From assembly GCA_017958765.1 (NCBI GenBank), contig JAGDBY010000071.1, positions 1 through 11,652 of the forward strand: a stretch of DNA of 11,652 bases, in the 5' to 3' direction. Numbering within the stretch: the stretch's first letter is position 1; each line of letters starts with the position of its first letter. Below are positions 1 to 8,179 of the stretch, in pieces. The position numbers and the translations under genes are program-made. The notes under the pieces were generated by a model, which had not been told where the DNA came from, ran no database searches, and saw only the letters and a program-made list of their open reading frames with translations. Source of the stretch: Bacteroidales bacterium (GTDB lineage: Bacteria; Bacteroidota; Bacteroidia; Bacteroidales; UBA932).

Positions 1-1845
1 GCTGGAGTCGAACCAGCTGAAATCTGTCCAGGTTTTCAGGATGAGGGATATAGCCTCTGTCTGGGTCTTTGCGGGAACCGAGTTGTAATTGGGGACCGAA
101 CGATTGTCTGCCATAATGCCTCCTACCAGACTCGAAAGCGGAGCCAGAGCCCTGTCGACTCCAAGGAAAACGAAGTCTGCGAAAAGGTCCTGATAAGTCT
201 GCTCGACATCCTCGCCGGATATCCACTGCGCTGCATTGGAGGCTACCCACTTGAGACGCTTTACGATAGTACCCGCGAACTCGAAAGGATCGTCTCCCAG
301 ATCGCCCGAAAGGGCGCGCGGATCCGGATTGCCGTCAGTAAGGGGAAGGTATAGATACTCCGGTTTGCCGTAATGGCTTTCGAGCCACGACTCACGATCG
401 AGCGTATCGTCGTAAAGCCAGCGAATCGCGTAGATATCATATGTTCCAAGCTGAGAGACAACCGTCTCCACTCCCCTCTCCTTGTCTCCCGGAAGGGCCA
501 GAAGATTGAAGAGGACGTTGTCGGTGACGGAAGCGGTGATGCCGCGGACCGAGGTGAAGGCAGGATCACGGAGCTGCTTGGGCGAGTAGGCGTGGCTGCC
601 GGCCATATTTCGCGTCAGTCCGAGACACAGTCCGAAGGTCGACATAACGCGGGCCTTGAGAGCCTCGGCTACCGCATCCTGCGGCACATTGTAACTCTGA
701 TAGCGGGGATCCACATCGCTCATAAAGACCATTCCTTCCTTTCTGACCGACGAAACGAAATCGGACGGCACGGTCAGGCCGAAAGAGAGAATCTCCCCTG
801 TCTGAGGGTCTGTGATAAGATGAGCGCTTACTGAGGTCCCTCCGCCAAGCATAACTGTATTGACCAGAGGGTTACACGCATTGAAATCTTCTGCCGGGAA
901 GGGGCGGACGACTATCTTGTCTCCAATTCCGGCCTCACGGAAAGCCTTGTTCCACTCAAGCAAGCCCTCGCTGACGGCATTCCTCCAGGGCTCCGCAAGC
1001 AGAGTGTCTATGTAGACCTCGATCCTGCGGTCTTCCTGAAGATTCCATCTTGAGGCCCACTTCAGATCGCGATAACCCTGAGCGGCAGCATCCAGAGAGG
1101 GATAGCTGACCGTACGGGTTCCTATGCGGTCGTCCGCCTTCAACGGCTTCAGCCCGCTTTCAGGCAGAAGGGTGATGCAGGTTTCGACATCGCCTGTAAA
1201 CTTGTAAGTCTCAGCCAGTTCTCCAAATATGCCACCCAGTTTGATATCATAAGTCAGAGTGCGAAGGACACCTACGCTGCCGGGATATGAACTGATGCCT
1301 TTTATGGCGCTCAATTCTTTCTTGAAGGCAGCAGTCGAAATCCTGTAATCTCCATAGGGATTGCCCTTGAGACTTGCGACATCCTTCTGGGAAGGATCCA
1401 GGAATTTGTCCGCCTCGATTACGAACAAGGTGCTGTCCGCGCTGCGATACTTGATAGGCAGCGCATAGACTATGGCATCAGTCCTGGAAAGGCTCATAGC
1501 CCGGGCGATACCGGACTCTTCGGACGTAAACGGAGCCGCCGGATCGAGGAACAGGAGCAAGGAATCAGTCCTGTCTACCTTATAAGCCCTAGAGGATGAA
1601 ATGTCTGTTCCGACAGGTACCGAAGGGTTGGAGGTAGAACGGATGATGGAATTGACGAGGACTCTCCTGCCCATTACAGAATCCGGGATCTCGAGGAACA
1701 GCTTTTCTTTCTGCTTGTAGACAGTCAGGAAGGAAGACTCGCTCTCCAGATTCTTTCCGGAGCGGAACTTCTCATAGGGTGTCTGGGCCCAGAGCGAGGT
1801 GCCGAGGACAGTCCACAACAGTATGTATGAAACCAACTTTCTCAT
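1..1845 (-). CDS. Catalytically dead paralogue of zinc metalloprotease (DUF5118/DUF5117/DUF4953 type), partial
   Basis: Read by hand on the minus strand: 615 codons with no stop from ATG at 1845 to the window edge, so the C-terminus lies outside. The protein begins MRKLVSYILLWTVLG and has a type I signal peptide with likely cleavage after WAQ (about residue 21), so it is exported. It aligns along its whole visible length with the protease encoded just upstream: shared IPDS segment near residue 53, WASRW near 268, DP-TGEI near 345, DPAF near 422, LPGDK near 448 and TYDIYAIRW near 460. At the catalytic position the upstream HEVGHCLGLMHN is replaced by STFGLCLGLTRN (residues 402-413). All three zinc-binding histidines and the catalytic glutamate are missing, and the Met-turn SIMDY has become SVTDN. 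The start overlaps the upstream stop as ATGA, implying translational coupling. The long intact frame argues against decay. Seen: homology and motif loss. Inferred: a non-catalytic binding, scaffold or regulatory role. Confidence 0.9.
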   Translation of the reverse strand, partial: MRKLVSYILLWTVLGTSLWAQTPYEKFRSGKNLESESSFLTVYKQKEKLFLEIPDSVMGRRVLVNSIIRSTSNPSVPVGTDISSSRAYKVDRTDSLLLFLDPAAPFTSEESGIARAMSLSRTDAIVYALPIKYRSADSTLFVIEADKFLDPSQKDVASLKGNPYGDYRISTAAFKKELSAIKGISSYPGSVGVLRTLTYDIKLGGIFGELAETYKFTGDVETCITLLPESGLKPLKADDRIGTRTVSYPSLDAAAQGYRDLKWASRWNLQEDRRIEVYIDTLLAEPWRNAVSEGLLEWNKAFREAGIGDKIVVRPFPAEDFNACNPLVNTVMLGGGTSVSAHLITDPQTGEILSFGLTVPSDFVSSVRKEGMVFMSDVDPRYQSYNVPQDAVAEALKARVMSTFGLCLGLTRNMAGSHAYSPKQLRDPAFTSVRGITASVTDNVLFNLLALPGDKERGVETVVSQLGTYDIYAIRWLYDDTLDRESWLESHYGKPEYLYLPLTDGNPDPRALSGDLGDDPFEFAGTIVKRLKWVASNAAQWISGEDVEQTYQDLFADFVFLGVDRALAPLSSLVGGIMADNRSVPNYNSVPAKTQTEAISLILKTWTDFSWFDSS

Positions 1846-4304
1846 TTTGCAGAAGTTCCGTAATCGATATAATAAAGGAGAAGTTCGTAGTGGGCCTTAT
1901 CAAGAGCCTTCGCATTCTTCATCCTGGACTGTATAGTATCTTTCACCTTGGAAAGAACCGCATAATAGTCGGCTGCGGAGATGTCTCCCCTGTTGAAAAT
2001 AGCCCTGGGAACCCACTCGAAGCCGCTGACGGGGCTGTATGTCATTGTTCCGAATTCATAATCTACGCCTTCCGAAAGCTCAGAATATGCAGCCGAATTC
2101 GCCTTTGCAGGAACCTTCATTCCGGCAGTAGTGAGAAGAGACAGGACGAACTCTCTCTGATACATACGCTGCTCGGCAGTGAGGCCTTTCTTGCGGGGCT
2201 TCTTCCAGGTAAAGTCATATATCATATCCATACACTCGGAGAAGCCGAATTCCTCGGTATCGACTCCGTCTGAAAAGGCGCAGAAATACGGACGGGTAAG
2301 AAGAGTACTGAAGATAGCTCTTCTTAGGGTAAACGACGGAGAACCGATGACGGGAAGTTTATCCAAAATCGCCTTGTCCTCTATCCAGTCGAGTTTGTCA
2401 AGCATCGAAAGGGCCTCTTTCAGGCAGTCTTTCTGCTTGCTGCCCGGAACATTCTGGAAACGCTTCTGACCGTCTCCTGCCACTATTTCGTTGCGGTAAA
2501 GACCGCCCACATTCATAAGTATATGGTTCGCATAGCGCAGATACTGATTCACTATTCCCTGATAAACAAGGGTACGGTACTCATAATCAGGATCTCCTTC
2601 TGAAAGCCAGTCCATAAAACCGGAGGTGACAAGCTTAAGGTTGCTTACTCCATATCGGCTAGCCTTGATTACGTCGTCTCCCAGATCTTCATTCTGATTC
2701 CTGGGGTCGAAATATCCATATGAAAGCTGCTGCTTTCCGTATCTGTACCACGGAGCCACCTTCAGCGAATCGGTAATCATCTGCCTGCATATCGCCGACT
2801 CCTCGGCGAAACTATTCGCCTCGGGGATGGGGGCATAGCCCCATCGTATAGCCCAATAATCGTATTTTCCGAAGTCCGGGGGCGTCAGCTTGACCTTGTC
2901 TCCGGGCTGCGCTACATAGTTGAAGCGCGCATAATCCATAATCGAATAGGTTGTACCGTTCTGGGCGGTGAAGGCGGGATTGCGAAGTTTCTCGACCGGG
3001 ATGCAGGAGGAAGCGCCCATATTGTGCATCAGTCCGAGGCAGTGGCCGACTTCGTGGCGGACTACATATTCGAGCGCGTCGCCGAGTTTCTCTCTGGGAA
3101 TGTCGATCGTGCGCACGCTCTTGTCTGCCTGGGCGGTCTGGATGAACATCCACTGGGATACCAGCCTTACGACATCGTGGTACACATAAACAGACGCGTT
3201 GATGATTTCTCCGGTACGGGGATCTACCCACGAGGGGCCCATCGCGTTCTGGATTCCTACGGGCTGATAGCGTATGCAGCTGTACTTGATGTTGTCAGGA
3301 TCGAACTCGGGATCTTCTTCCGGAGTCGGGAAGTCGCGCGCGACAACCGCATCCTTGAAGCCGATGCGCTCGAAGGGCTTGCTCCAGTCGTTTACGGCCT
3401 TATAAATGTATGGTTTCCACCACTCGGGGAAGCAAGGATCGATGTAAAAGACTATCTGCCTGCCGGGCTCCACTCTCCAGCGATTCGCCAGCCAGATTGT
3501 CTTGGAGGACGTTCCTACGCTCGACATGGTCTGGCGCCGGGTAAAGAAATAACCGATGCGGGGATCTGCCACACGCGGGCAGTAGTTGTTGTCCGGGAGC
3601 AGAAGAATCGAGTAGCACATCTGAGCTGTAAGGGGCTGTTTGTCCAGCACTTTCCTGCCGCTGAATTCAGAAAGCGAGAAAGAATAGGTGCGCGAAACTA
3701 TCACCGAGACATTATCTTCGAAGGCTTTTGCGTCCTCTACGAAGGAGTACTCTTTCTTGTACTGTTTATCGACTTTGTAACGATCGTAGGTAGAGTAGCC
3801 TACGAAGGGAGAGAAATCCTCGTTATCCGCGAGGAAATAGTCTGTGACATCGATGACCGCGCTGCTGTCGGGCGAAAATGCCTTTATGTCGAAACTCGCG
3901 AGTATAGCTCCGGGAGTGCTGTTGAAAAGCTCCAGATCGTCAGAGACATATTCGACATTACACTCGCGTATCTGAACTTTCTCGCCTTCCTTTACAAGGC
4001 TTATCAGCTGCAGGCCCTGCTTGGAGCCTACCAGACCTGCTCCATTGTCGCTGATCGACTTGACGGTAGAGCCCAGTACCAGATCGCGCCCATAGAGGGA
4101 ATCCGGGATCTCAAAGTAAGTCTTGCCCTTCTTTATGTGGACAGTGACAAGGCCCTTGCGAGTCTGGGTATCAGGGCCGAGCAGCTTCTCATAAGCGCTC
4201 TTTTCGGGAGCGGCAGTGCTGTCCTTCTTTTCTTCCTGGGCATATGCGGGAGCCGCCGCCGAAAGCAGGGCTGCAAGGAACAATATGAAATACTTATTCT
4301 TCAT
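1842..4304 (-). CDS. Zinc-dependent metalloprotease (DUF5118/DUF5117/DUF4953 type), exported
   Basis: 820-residue metallopeptidase with an intact metzincin-like active site: HEVGHCLGLMHN at residues 417-428 (zinc ligands H417, H421, H427; catalytic E418), followed by a Met-turn SIMDY with M456. Signal peptide MKNKYFILFLAALLSAAAPAYAQ, cleaved near residue 23 by signal peptidase I. There is no lipobox, and I see no type IX secretion C-terminal domain, so a periplasmic location is most likely. Domain order by family knowledge: short DUF5118-like segment (about residues 38-90), DUF5117-like region (about 95-300), then the DUF4953 catalytic region. I chose the ATG at 4304 over one six codons upstream because it starts directly at a good signal peptide and overlaps the upstream stop as TAATG. 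Its position behind a SusC/SusD pair suggests that it digests imported proteinaceous substrate; the actual substrate is unknown. A degenerate sister gene follows with a 4-base overlap. Confidence 0.93.
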   Translation of the reverse strand: MKNKYFILFLAALLSAAAPAYAQEEKKDSTAAPEKSAYEKLLGPDTQTRKGLVTVHIKKGKTYFEIPDSLYGRDLVLGSTVKSISDNGAGLVGSKQGLQLISLVKEGEKVQIRECNVEYVSDDLELFNSTPGAILASFDIKAFSPDSSAVIDVTDYFLADNEDFSPFVGYSTYDRYKVDKQYKKEYSFVEDAKAFEDNVSVIVSRTYSFSLSEFSGRKVLDKQPLTAQMCYSILLLPDNNYCPRVADPRIGYFFTRRQTMSSVGTSSKTIWLANRWRVEPGRQIVFYIDPCFPEWWKPYIYKAVNDWSKPFERIGFKDAVVARDFPTPEEDPEFDPDNIKYSCIRYQPVGIQNAMGPSWVDPRTGEIINASVYVYHDVVRLVSQWMFIQTAQADKSVRTIDIPREKLGDALEYVVRHEVGHCLGLMHNMGASSCIPVEKLRNPAFTAQNGTTYSIMDYARFNYVAQPGDKVKLTPPDFGKYDYWAIRWGYAPIPEANSFAEESAICRQMITDSLKVAPWYRYGKQQLSYGYFDPRNQNEDLGDDVIKASRYGVSNLKLVTSGFMDWLSEGDPDYEYRTLVYQGIVNQYLRYANHILMNVGGLYRNEIVAGDGQKRFQNVPGSKQKDCLKEALSMLDKLDWIEDKAILDKLPVIGSPSFTLRRAIFSTLLTRPYFCAFSDGVDTEEFGFSECMDMIYDFTWKKPRKKGLTAEQRMYQREFVLSLLTTAGMKVPAKANSAAYSELSEGVDYEFGTMTYSPVSGFEWVPRAIFNRGDISAADYYAVLSKVKDTIQSRMKNAKALDKAHYELLLYYIDYGTSAK

Positions 4305-5851
4305 TATCTGAGTGTTGTACAAATCGCGGTAATATCACCGAAACCTCCAAAAGAACCGTAATCGCCATTGAAGGTAAACAATCCGGTAGAGACGTTGAAG
4401 CCCCTGAGATAGATCTTGCCCTCTCCGGTAACGCTGTTCTGAGTAACTATGATCAGCATCGACCTGTGTGTGGGCAGCAGGAAATTGAAATCGGCTATTG
4501 CCTGATTTCCGGTTCCATACCAGGCCTGCTTATACTGTAAGATTCGGGTTATCTTCTCATCGGCAGACGCCGGCTTCCAGCTCAACTTCTTGTTCTGGGT
4601 AATATTGCCGGAAATCACGGTTGAGTAAATAGTATCATCAGTAGCGTAGAAGACAAGGTCGGCATTGTCGCAGAAAGCGATCGAAACTGCATCCTCGATC
4701 TTTTCTCCCACGAAATCTACGGCGGATAGAACAGGACCTGTATTAGTCTGCTCGGCGATAACTATATGATACTCATTATTCTTGTCCTTGATAAGGAAGC
4801 CCAGCCTCATTCCTCTCAGACCGCCGCCCATCAGACACTTGGCATTGTCTGTCGGGAAGGAGAATGCGCCGGTTGCGTCGATAGCTGCCATACCTCCGCC
4901 CATCACCTGCAATACGGTCATAGCGTAGAATTTTCCGTCAATCTCATTGAAAATACCGGCAATTCCCTGCTGCAGTGCAGCTGAACCTACATTGTAAGGG
5001 GTGAAATTGAGCGGGTTTTCAGGCGACTCGGGCATCTTAGAAAAAACATTGTCGATATTGCTCAGATGACTGAAACACTTTCCTCCAATGAACATAGTGG
5101 AGGCATAGCCGCCCCAGTTGAACATAATGCTGGGGCTGAATGAAGTAACATTCTTAGTGCTGAAAAGCTGAATGTCTTTTTCTCTGGGAGTGAAGGTGAG
5201 AGGATCGATTGCGGTGACGTGATTCTCGCTGCCCACAAGGATACGGGGCTCATTGAAAACGGCGTTGTCTGAATCCAGGGTCTGATTAAGGCAGGTCAAC
5301 TTCTCAGGGAACGGCTCTCCGTTTGAGCGGGCGTAAAGGCCACGGGTCACGCGCGCGCTTCCAGTAAAACCATATGTCAGCTGAGGGCTGGCGATTATAT
5401 CGAATTCGGAGGTGACCCCGTCCGGATTTGTATACCCGACCAGGATTCCCTCTCCCAATGAAGAGCCGACACTCATCTTACAGCTCTTGATAGCCTGCAG
5501 ACCGGTCTCGGGATCAGTAACCCTCACATCCAGAAGGTAAGACATTACGGAGGGAGTATTGTTGACTTTGTATACCAAGGTAGACTCTGTACCGATCTCA
5601 GCACGAGGGTTGCCATCGTTCGCCGTGATATCGACTTCCCAGAGATACTCTAGCTGGTCCCCCGTCTTCGCGCCCATATAAGCCTTTACCGACAAGGTTA
5701 TTTCCTCGCCGTAGACCACATTGAGCTCCTCAGGCAAACCGGTTATGATGATATCCGGAATTATCTTGTCCGCCTCGGTGCTCAAGTCCTTGTAGCAGGA
5801 CACGAAAACGAGACAGAACAATGAGACAATTATATGTGTTACCTTCTTCAT
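4304..5851 (-). CDS. PKD-like family lipoprotein
   Basis: 515-residue exported lipoprotein. The N-terminus MKKVTHIIVSLFCLVFVSC ends in a lipobox-type cysteine at residue 19. The FVSC box is poorer than the usual L-[AS]-[GA]-C but acceptable for this phylum. A beta-sandwich, PKD-like segment follows at about residues 35-130, with the typical VYGEEITLSVKAY and LEYLWEVD strands. The rest is beta-rich, beginning around GEGILVGYTNPDG, with no catalytic motif that I recognise. The arrangement matches lipoproteins annotated as PKD-like family in Bacteroidales SusC/SusD operons, usually next to DUF4843 and DUF5117/DUF4953 genes. The start lies one base after the upstream stop, and the TAA stop shares its last base with the protease ATG. 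The probable role is a cell-surface or periplasmic accessory that binds cargo or helps assemble the uptake complex; this is inferred from context, not from a known activity. Confidence 0.85.
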   Translation of the reverse strand: MKKVTHIIVSLFCLVFVSCYKDLSTEADKIIPDIIITGLPEELNVVYGEEITLSVKAYMGAKTGDQLEYLWEVDITANDGNPRAEIGTESTLVYKVNNTPSVMSYLLDVRVTDPETGLQAIKSCKMSVGSSLGEGILVGYTNPDGVTSEFDIIASPQLTYGFTGSARVTRGLYARSNGEPFPEKLTCLNQTLDSDNAVFNEPRILVGSENHVTAIDPLTFTPREKDIQLFSTKNVTSFSPSIMFNWGGYASTMFIGGKCFSHLSNIDNVFSKMPESPENPLNFTPYNVGSAALQQGIAGIFNEIDGKFYAMTVLQVMGGGMAAIDATGAFSFPTDNAKCLMGGGLRGMRLGFLIKDKNNEYHIVIAEQTNTGPVLSAVDFVGEKIEDAVSIAFCDNADLVFYATDDTIYSTVISGNITQNKKLSWKPASADEKITRILQYKQAWYGTGNQAIADFNFLLPTHRSMLIIVTQNSVTGEGKIYLRGFNVSTGLFTFNGDYGSFGGFGDITAICTTLR

Positions 5852-5852
5852 A

Positions 5853-6653
5853 CTATAGGTTGTTCAAGGTTTCAAGTATCGTCGGAGGGGTTTGGCCCGG
5901 AGCAAGCCCCTCGCCCATACCTACTCCTACCGCGTATCCTTTGAACGACTCGTAGTCGCTGCTGTGACGATAGGGATTACCCGGATTAGCCAGGTCGTGG
6001 GCCCGTACATACTCCATTACGTCGTGATTGGCAGACATCCACCAGGTTGTGATTTTATAGACAAGACTGGGGTCTTCCTCGACATATTTTTTACTGCAGG
6101 TATATATTTCTATATCGTCGCCGAAAATATCGACCAATATTTTGTGATAATTCTTGCTGTATGATCTGCTTATATAGAGCCACCAGTAACGCCAGACCTG
6201 CTCTTTGGGTCTCTCATAACTTGCAGTCCAGGCAACTCTTGCAGTAAGATAAGCCCCATATCCTTCTTTAAGATCATCGTTAGGGAGCAGAGTTACTTTT
6301 ATTTCCTTGCTGTCTTCATCTTCAGAGAGCTTGTTTACATTGAGAACGAGAGAGCCCTTCAGCGCTCCTGCGGGGACTTCGGCGCTTACAACGGTAAAAT
6401 CTGTTCCTTCCTTTGCGGAGACCTCTTCTATCCGATAGCTGATGGGGCGCGCGTAAGGAGCAACACGACCTATCAGGGTTATAGGCACGGAAATAGTGCG
6501 CTGAGGTTCTGTCATGCCTCGCAGCGAGAAACTGTTAGTCACCTGATAGAAACATACTGCGCTGTCTTCCATCTGATATACAGGTATCTCTGACCGCTTG
6601 CAGGCTAATGCCAGCAGGCAGACAATAAACATTATGGATATTTTTACTCTCAT
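5853..6653 (-). CDS. DUF4843 domain lipoprotein
   Basis: 266-residue predicted lipoprotein. The signal peptide MRVKISIMFIVCLLALAC has a good lipobox (LALAC, acylated Cys18), followed by KRSEIPVYQMED. The mature N-terminal part (about residues 30-135) has the DUF4843 pattern: an opening strand around AVCFYQV, then RTISVPITLIG, an ARPISYRIEE strand, EGTDF near residue 95, and a SKEIKVTLLPND strand. The C-terminal half is rich in Trp and Tyr (WRYWWLYIS) and has no recognised motif. Family size and position directly after susD both fit. The ATG overlaps the susD stop as ATGA, so translation is probably coupled. DUF4843 proteins lack an assigned biochemical activity; by position this is probably an accessory component of the SusC/SusD importer. 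The family call comes from pattern and gene order, without a profile search. Confidence 0.82.
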   Translation of the reverse strand: MRVKISIMFIVCLLALACKRSEIPVYQMEDSAVCFYQVTNSFSLRGMTEPQRTISVPITLIGRVAPYARPISYRIEEVSAKEGTDFTVVSAEVPAGALKGSLVLNVNKLSEDEDSKEIKVTLLPNDDLKEGYGAYLTARVAWTASYERPKEQVWRYWWLYISRSYSKNYHKILVDIFGDDIEIYTCSKKYVEEDPSLVYKITTWWMSANHDVMEYVRAHDLANPGNPYRHSSDYESFKGYAVGVGMGEGLAPGQTPPTILETLNNL

Positions 6654-8176
6654 AGCTCTTGAATATGTCCGTATGAAGTCTCTTCCGTAGGGTACGGGAA
6701 AACCAAATTATCGTCGAGACGAGGAACAAGCTCCTCTGTTGTATAAGCAAGGATGGCACCGGGGCCGATCGTAAAGCGTTTACGATAATCGAATGCAGGC
6801 ATCTCCGCTATAAATTCCCTGACGAACTCCTTCCAAAGGAAAAATTCGGGCTGATCGGAAAGGTCGCAGTTTGTAGGGGTGATTTTGTCGTCTATCCCCC
6901 TGTGTTCATTGACAGCGTTGATCGCATCAGCCGCGCTGGGAATGTCATTCGAATGGATGGCCGCCTCCGCACACATAAAGTACAGTTCAGGGAGACGGAT
7001 CATCGGCTGCCTGTTCTTGAATGTAGAAGAGCCGTTGGTATAATACTTATAGATATAGTACCCGTCCACCGTAATTTTAAGCATTAGTGCAGGACCTCTT
7101 ACATCTCCGATAAGAGTGACCGGACTTTCAGAGCTGTCTCCGGCATAAATGTATGGAGACTGATAAAGTTCTGAGACTACATCGTTGCTCAGCAAGATAC
7201 GACCGCCTCCGCTTCTGTATTCAGTGAAGAAATAAGTCTGAACGATGCTGGAGTAATCAGGAATTTCAAGCGTGAAAATATGTTCGCAGGAGAAAGTCCA
7301 GTCGCGTTCGTCGTTGATTGTTTTGTTGACCATCTCGACCGGATCCAGCCAGGTCACAACCTGCTTCTCCAGGACCTCATCGATTATATTCTTTGCGAGA
7401 GCGGCAGCTTCCGAGTATTTATGCTGCCACATCAGGACTCTCGCTTTGAGAGCACGGGCGGCATACCAGTTGAGATGATAGGTTCGTTTGTTCCAGAATC
7501 CGTCTGCATTGATTGCTTCCTCGAAACTTTCCGACATCTCATTGCAGATTGGATCGACCTCCAGCAGGCTGATTGCCTCATCGATATCCTTGAGCAGCAA
7601 AGCCGCCGTAGCGTCATATGAGAGCTGAACAGTCGGTTCTTTCTGATACGAAATGACATAAGGCACTGTCAATTTACCGGCATTGTCTCCAGTCCAATCG
7701 GGTAGTCCCCACATCCTCATGATGTCGAAATGGAGGTAAGCGCGCAATCCAAGCAGTTCTCCGCGCATCAGACGATACTCCGTTTCGTCTTTTATTATGT
7801 CTCTGCGGTTTTCCAGTTCCAACAATATTTTATTGATATTGGCTATGACGTTATAGCCTTCCCTCCACATCGAATTGATTATGGGCTCAGTATAAACCGT
7901 AGTATAACGCCTGTTCTGCAAATCATTGAACAGCGCCTGACTCTGCTTGCAATAAGGCTCGCCGGCAAGGCCCGTTACAAACCAGGAATAATCCGCGCCG
8001 TAACACGACTGTGACCCCATCATAAGATACACTCCGCTCAAAGCTTCGTGGAATCCCGCCCTTGAAGAGAAAAGACGGTCGGCTGAAATCTGCGTCGATG
8101 AGGTTGCCTCCAACCAATTGTTGCAGGAACTCAGCGACAGCAGCGCAATTGTTAATATGATTATTGTCTTTCTCAT
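6650..8176 (-). CDS. RagB/SusD family nutrient-uptake outer-membrane lipoprotein
   Basis: 508-residue SusD homologue, the surface lid that captures substrate over the SusC barrel. The lipoprotein signal MRKTIIILTIALLSLSSC has Cys18 as the acylation site. N-terminal helical (TPR-like) SusD features: the FSSRAGFHEALSGVYLMM segment after the early strand, then ANINKILLELEN, then LRAYLHFDIMRMWG, which matches the family's LRA-x-x-YFDL-x-x-x-YG signature. The C-terminal RagB/SusD part includes MIRLPELYFMCAEAA and the late FVREFIAEMPAFDYRKRF segment, which corresponds to the family's ER-x-E-F-x-x-E-x-x-R-x-x-DL-x-R motif. Length is normal for the family. The start is 3 bases after the susC stop (TAG AAA ATG). 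Substrate specificity cannot be deduced from sequence; the neighbouring protease favours peptide or protein over the glycans handled by canonical SusD. Confidence 0.95.
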   Translation of the reverse strand: MRKTIIILTIALLSLSSCNNWLEATSSTQISADRLFSSRAGFHEALSGVYLMMGSQSCYGADYSWFVTGLAGEPYCKQSQALFNDLQNRRYTTVYTEPIINSMWREGYNVIANINKILLELENRRDIIKDETEYRLMRGELLGLRAYLHFDIMRMWGLPDWTGDNAGKLTVPYVISYQKEPTVQLSYDATAALLLKDIDEAISLLEVDPICNEMSESFEEAINADGFWNKRTYHLNWYAARALKARVLMWQHKYSEAAALAKNIIDEVLEKQVVTWLDPVEMVNKTINDERDWTFSCEHIFTLEIPDYSSIVQTYFFTEYRSGGGRILLSNDVVSELYQSPYIYAGDSSESPVTLIGDVRGPALMLKITVDGYYIYKYYTNGSSTFKNRQPMIRLPELYFMCAEAAIHSNDIPSAADAINAVNEHRGIDDKITPTNCDLSDQPEFFLWKEFVREFIAEMPAFDYRKRFTIGPGAILAYTTEELVPRLDDNLVFPYPTEETSYGHIQEL

Positions 8177-8179
8177 TTT

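Noticed and set aside
601..660. Possibility that the missing HExxH reflects a frameshift or sequencing error
   Set aside because: The reading frame is continuous on both sides, flanking residues (LCLGL, RNM, DPAF) align in register with the active enzyme, and the separate Met-turn is also changed, so no single indel explains the loss.
373..834. Plus-strand frame of 153 codons and a minus-strand frame at 261-569
   Set aside because: Both are shadows within the pseudoprotease gene, whose own frame aligns continuously to the upstream protease through this whole stretch.
3024..4361. Long plus-strand open frame of 445 codons opposite the metalloprotease
   Set aside because: It lies in exact antisense codon register with the protease. 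Its stops would need TTA, CTA or TCA codons in the sense gene, which are little used here, so long antisense frames arise by chance. The product shows no recognisable motif.
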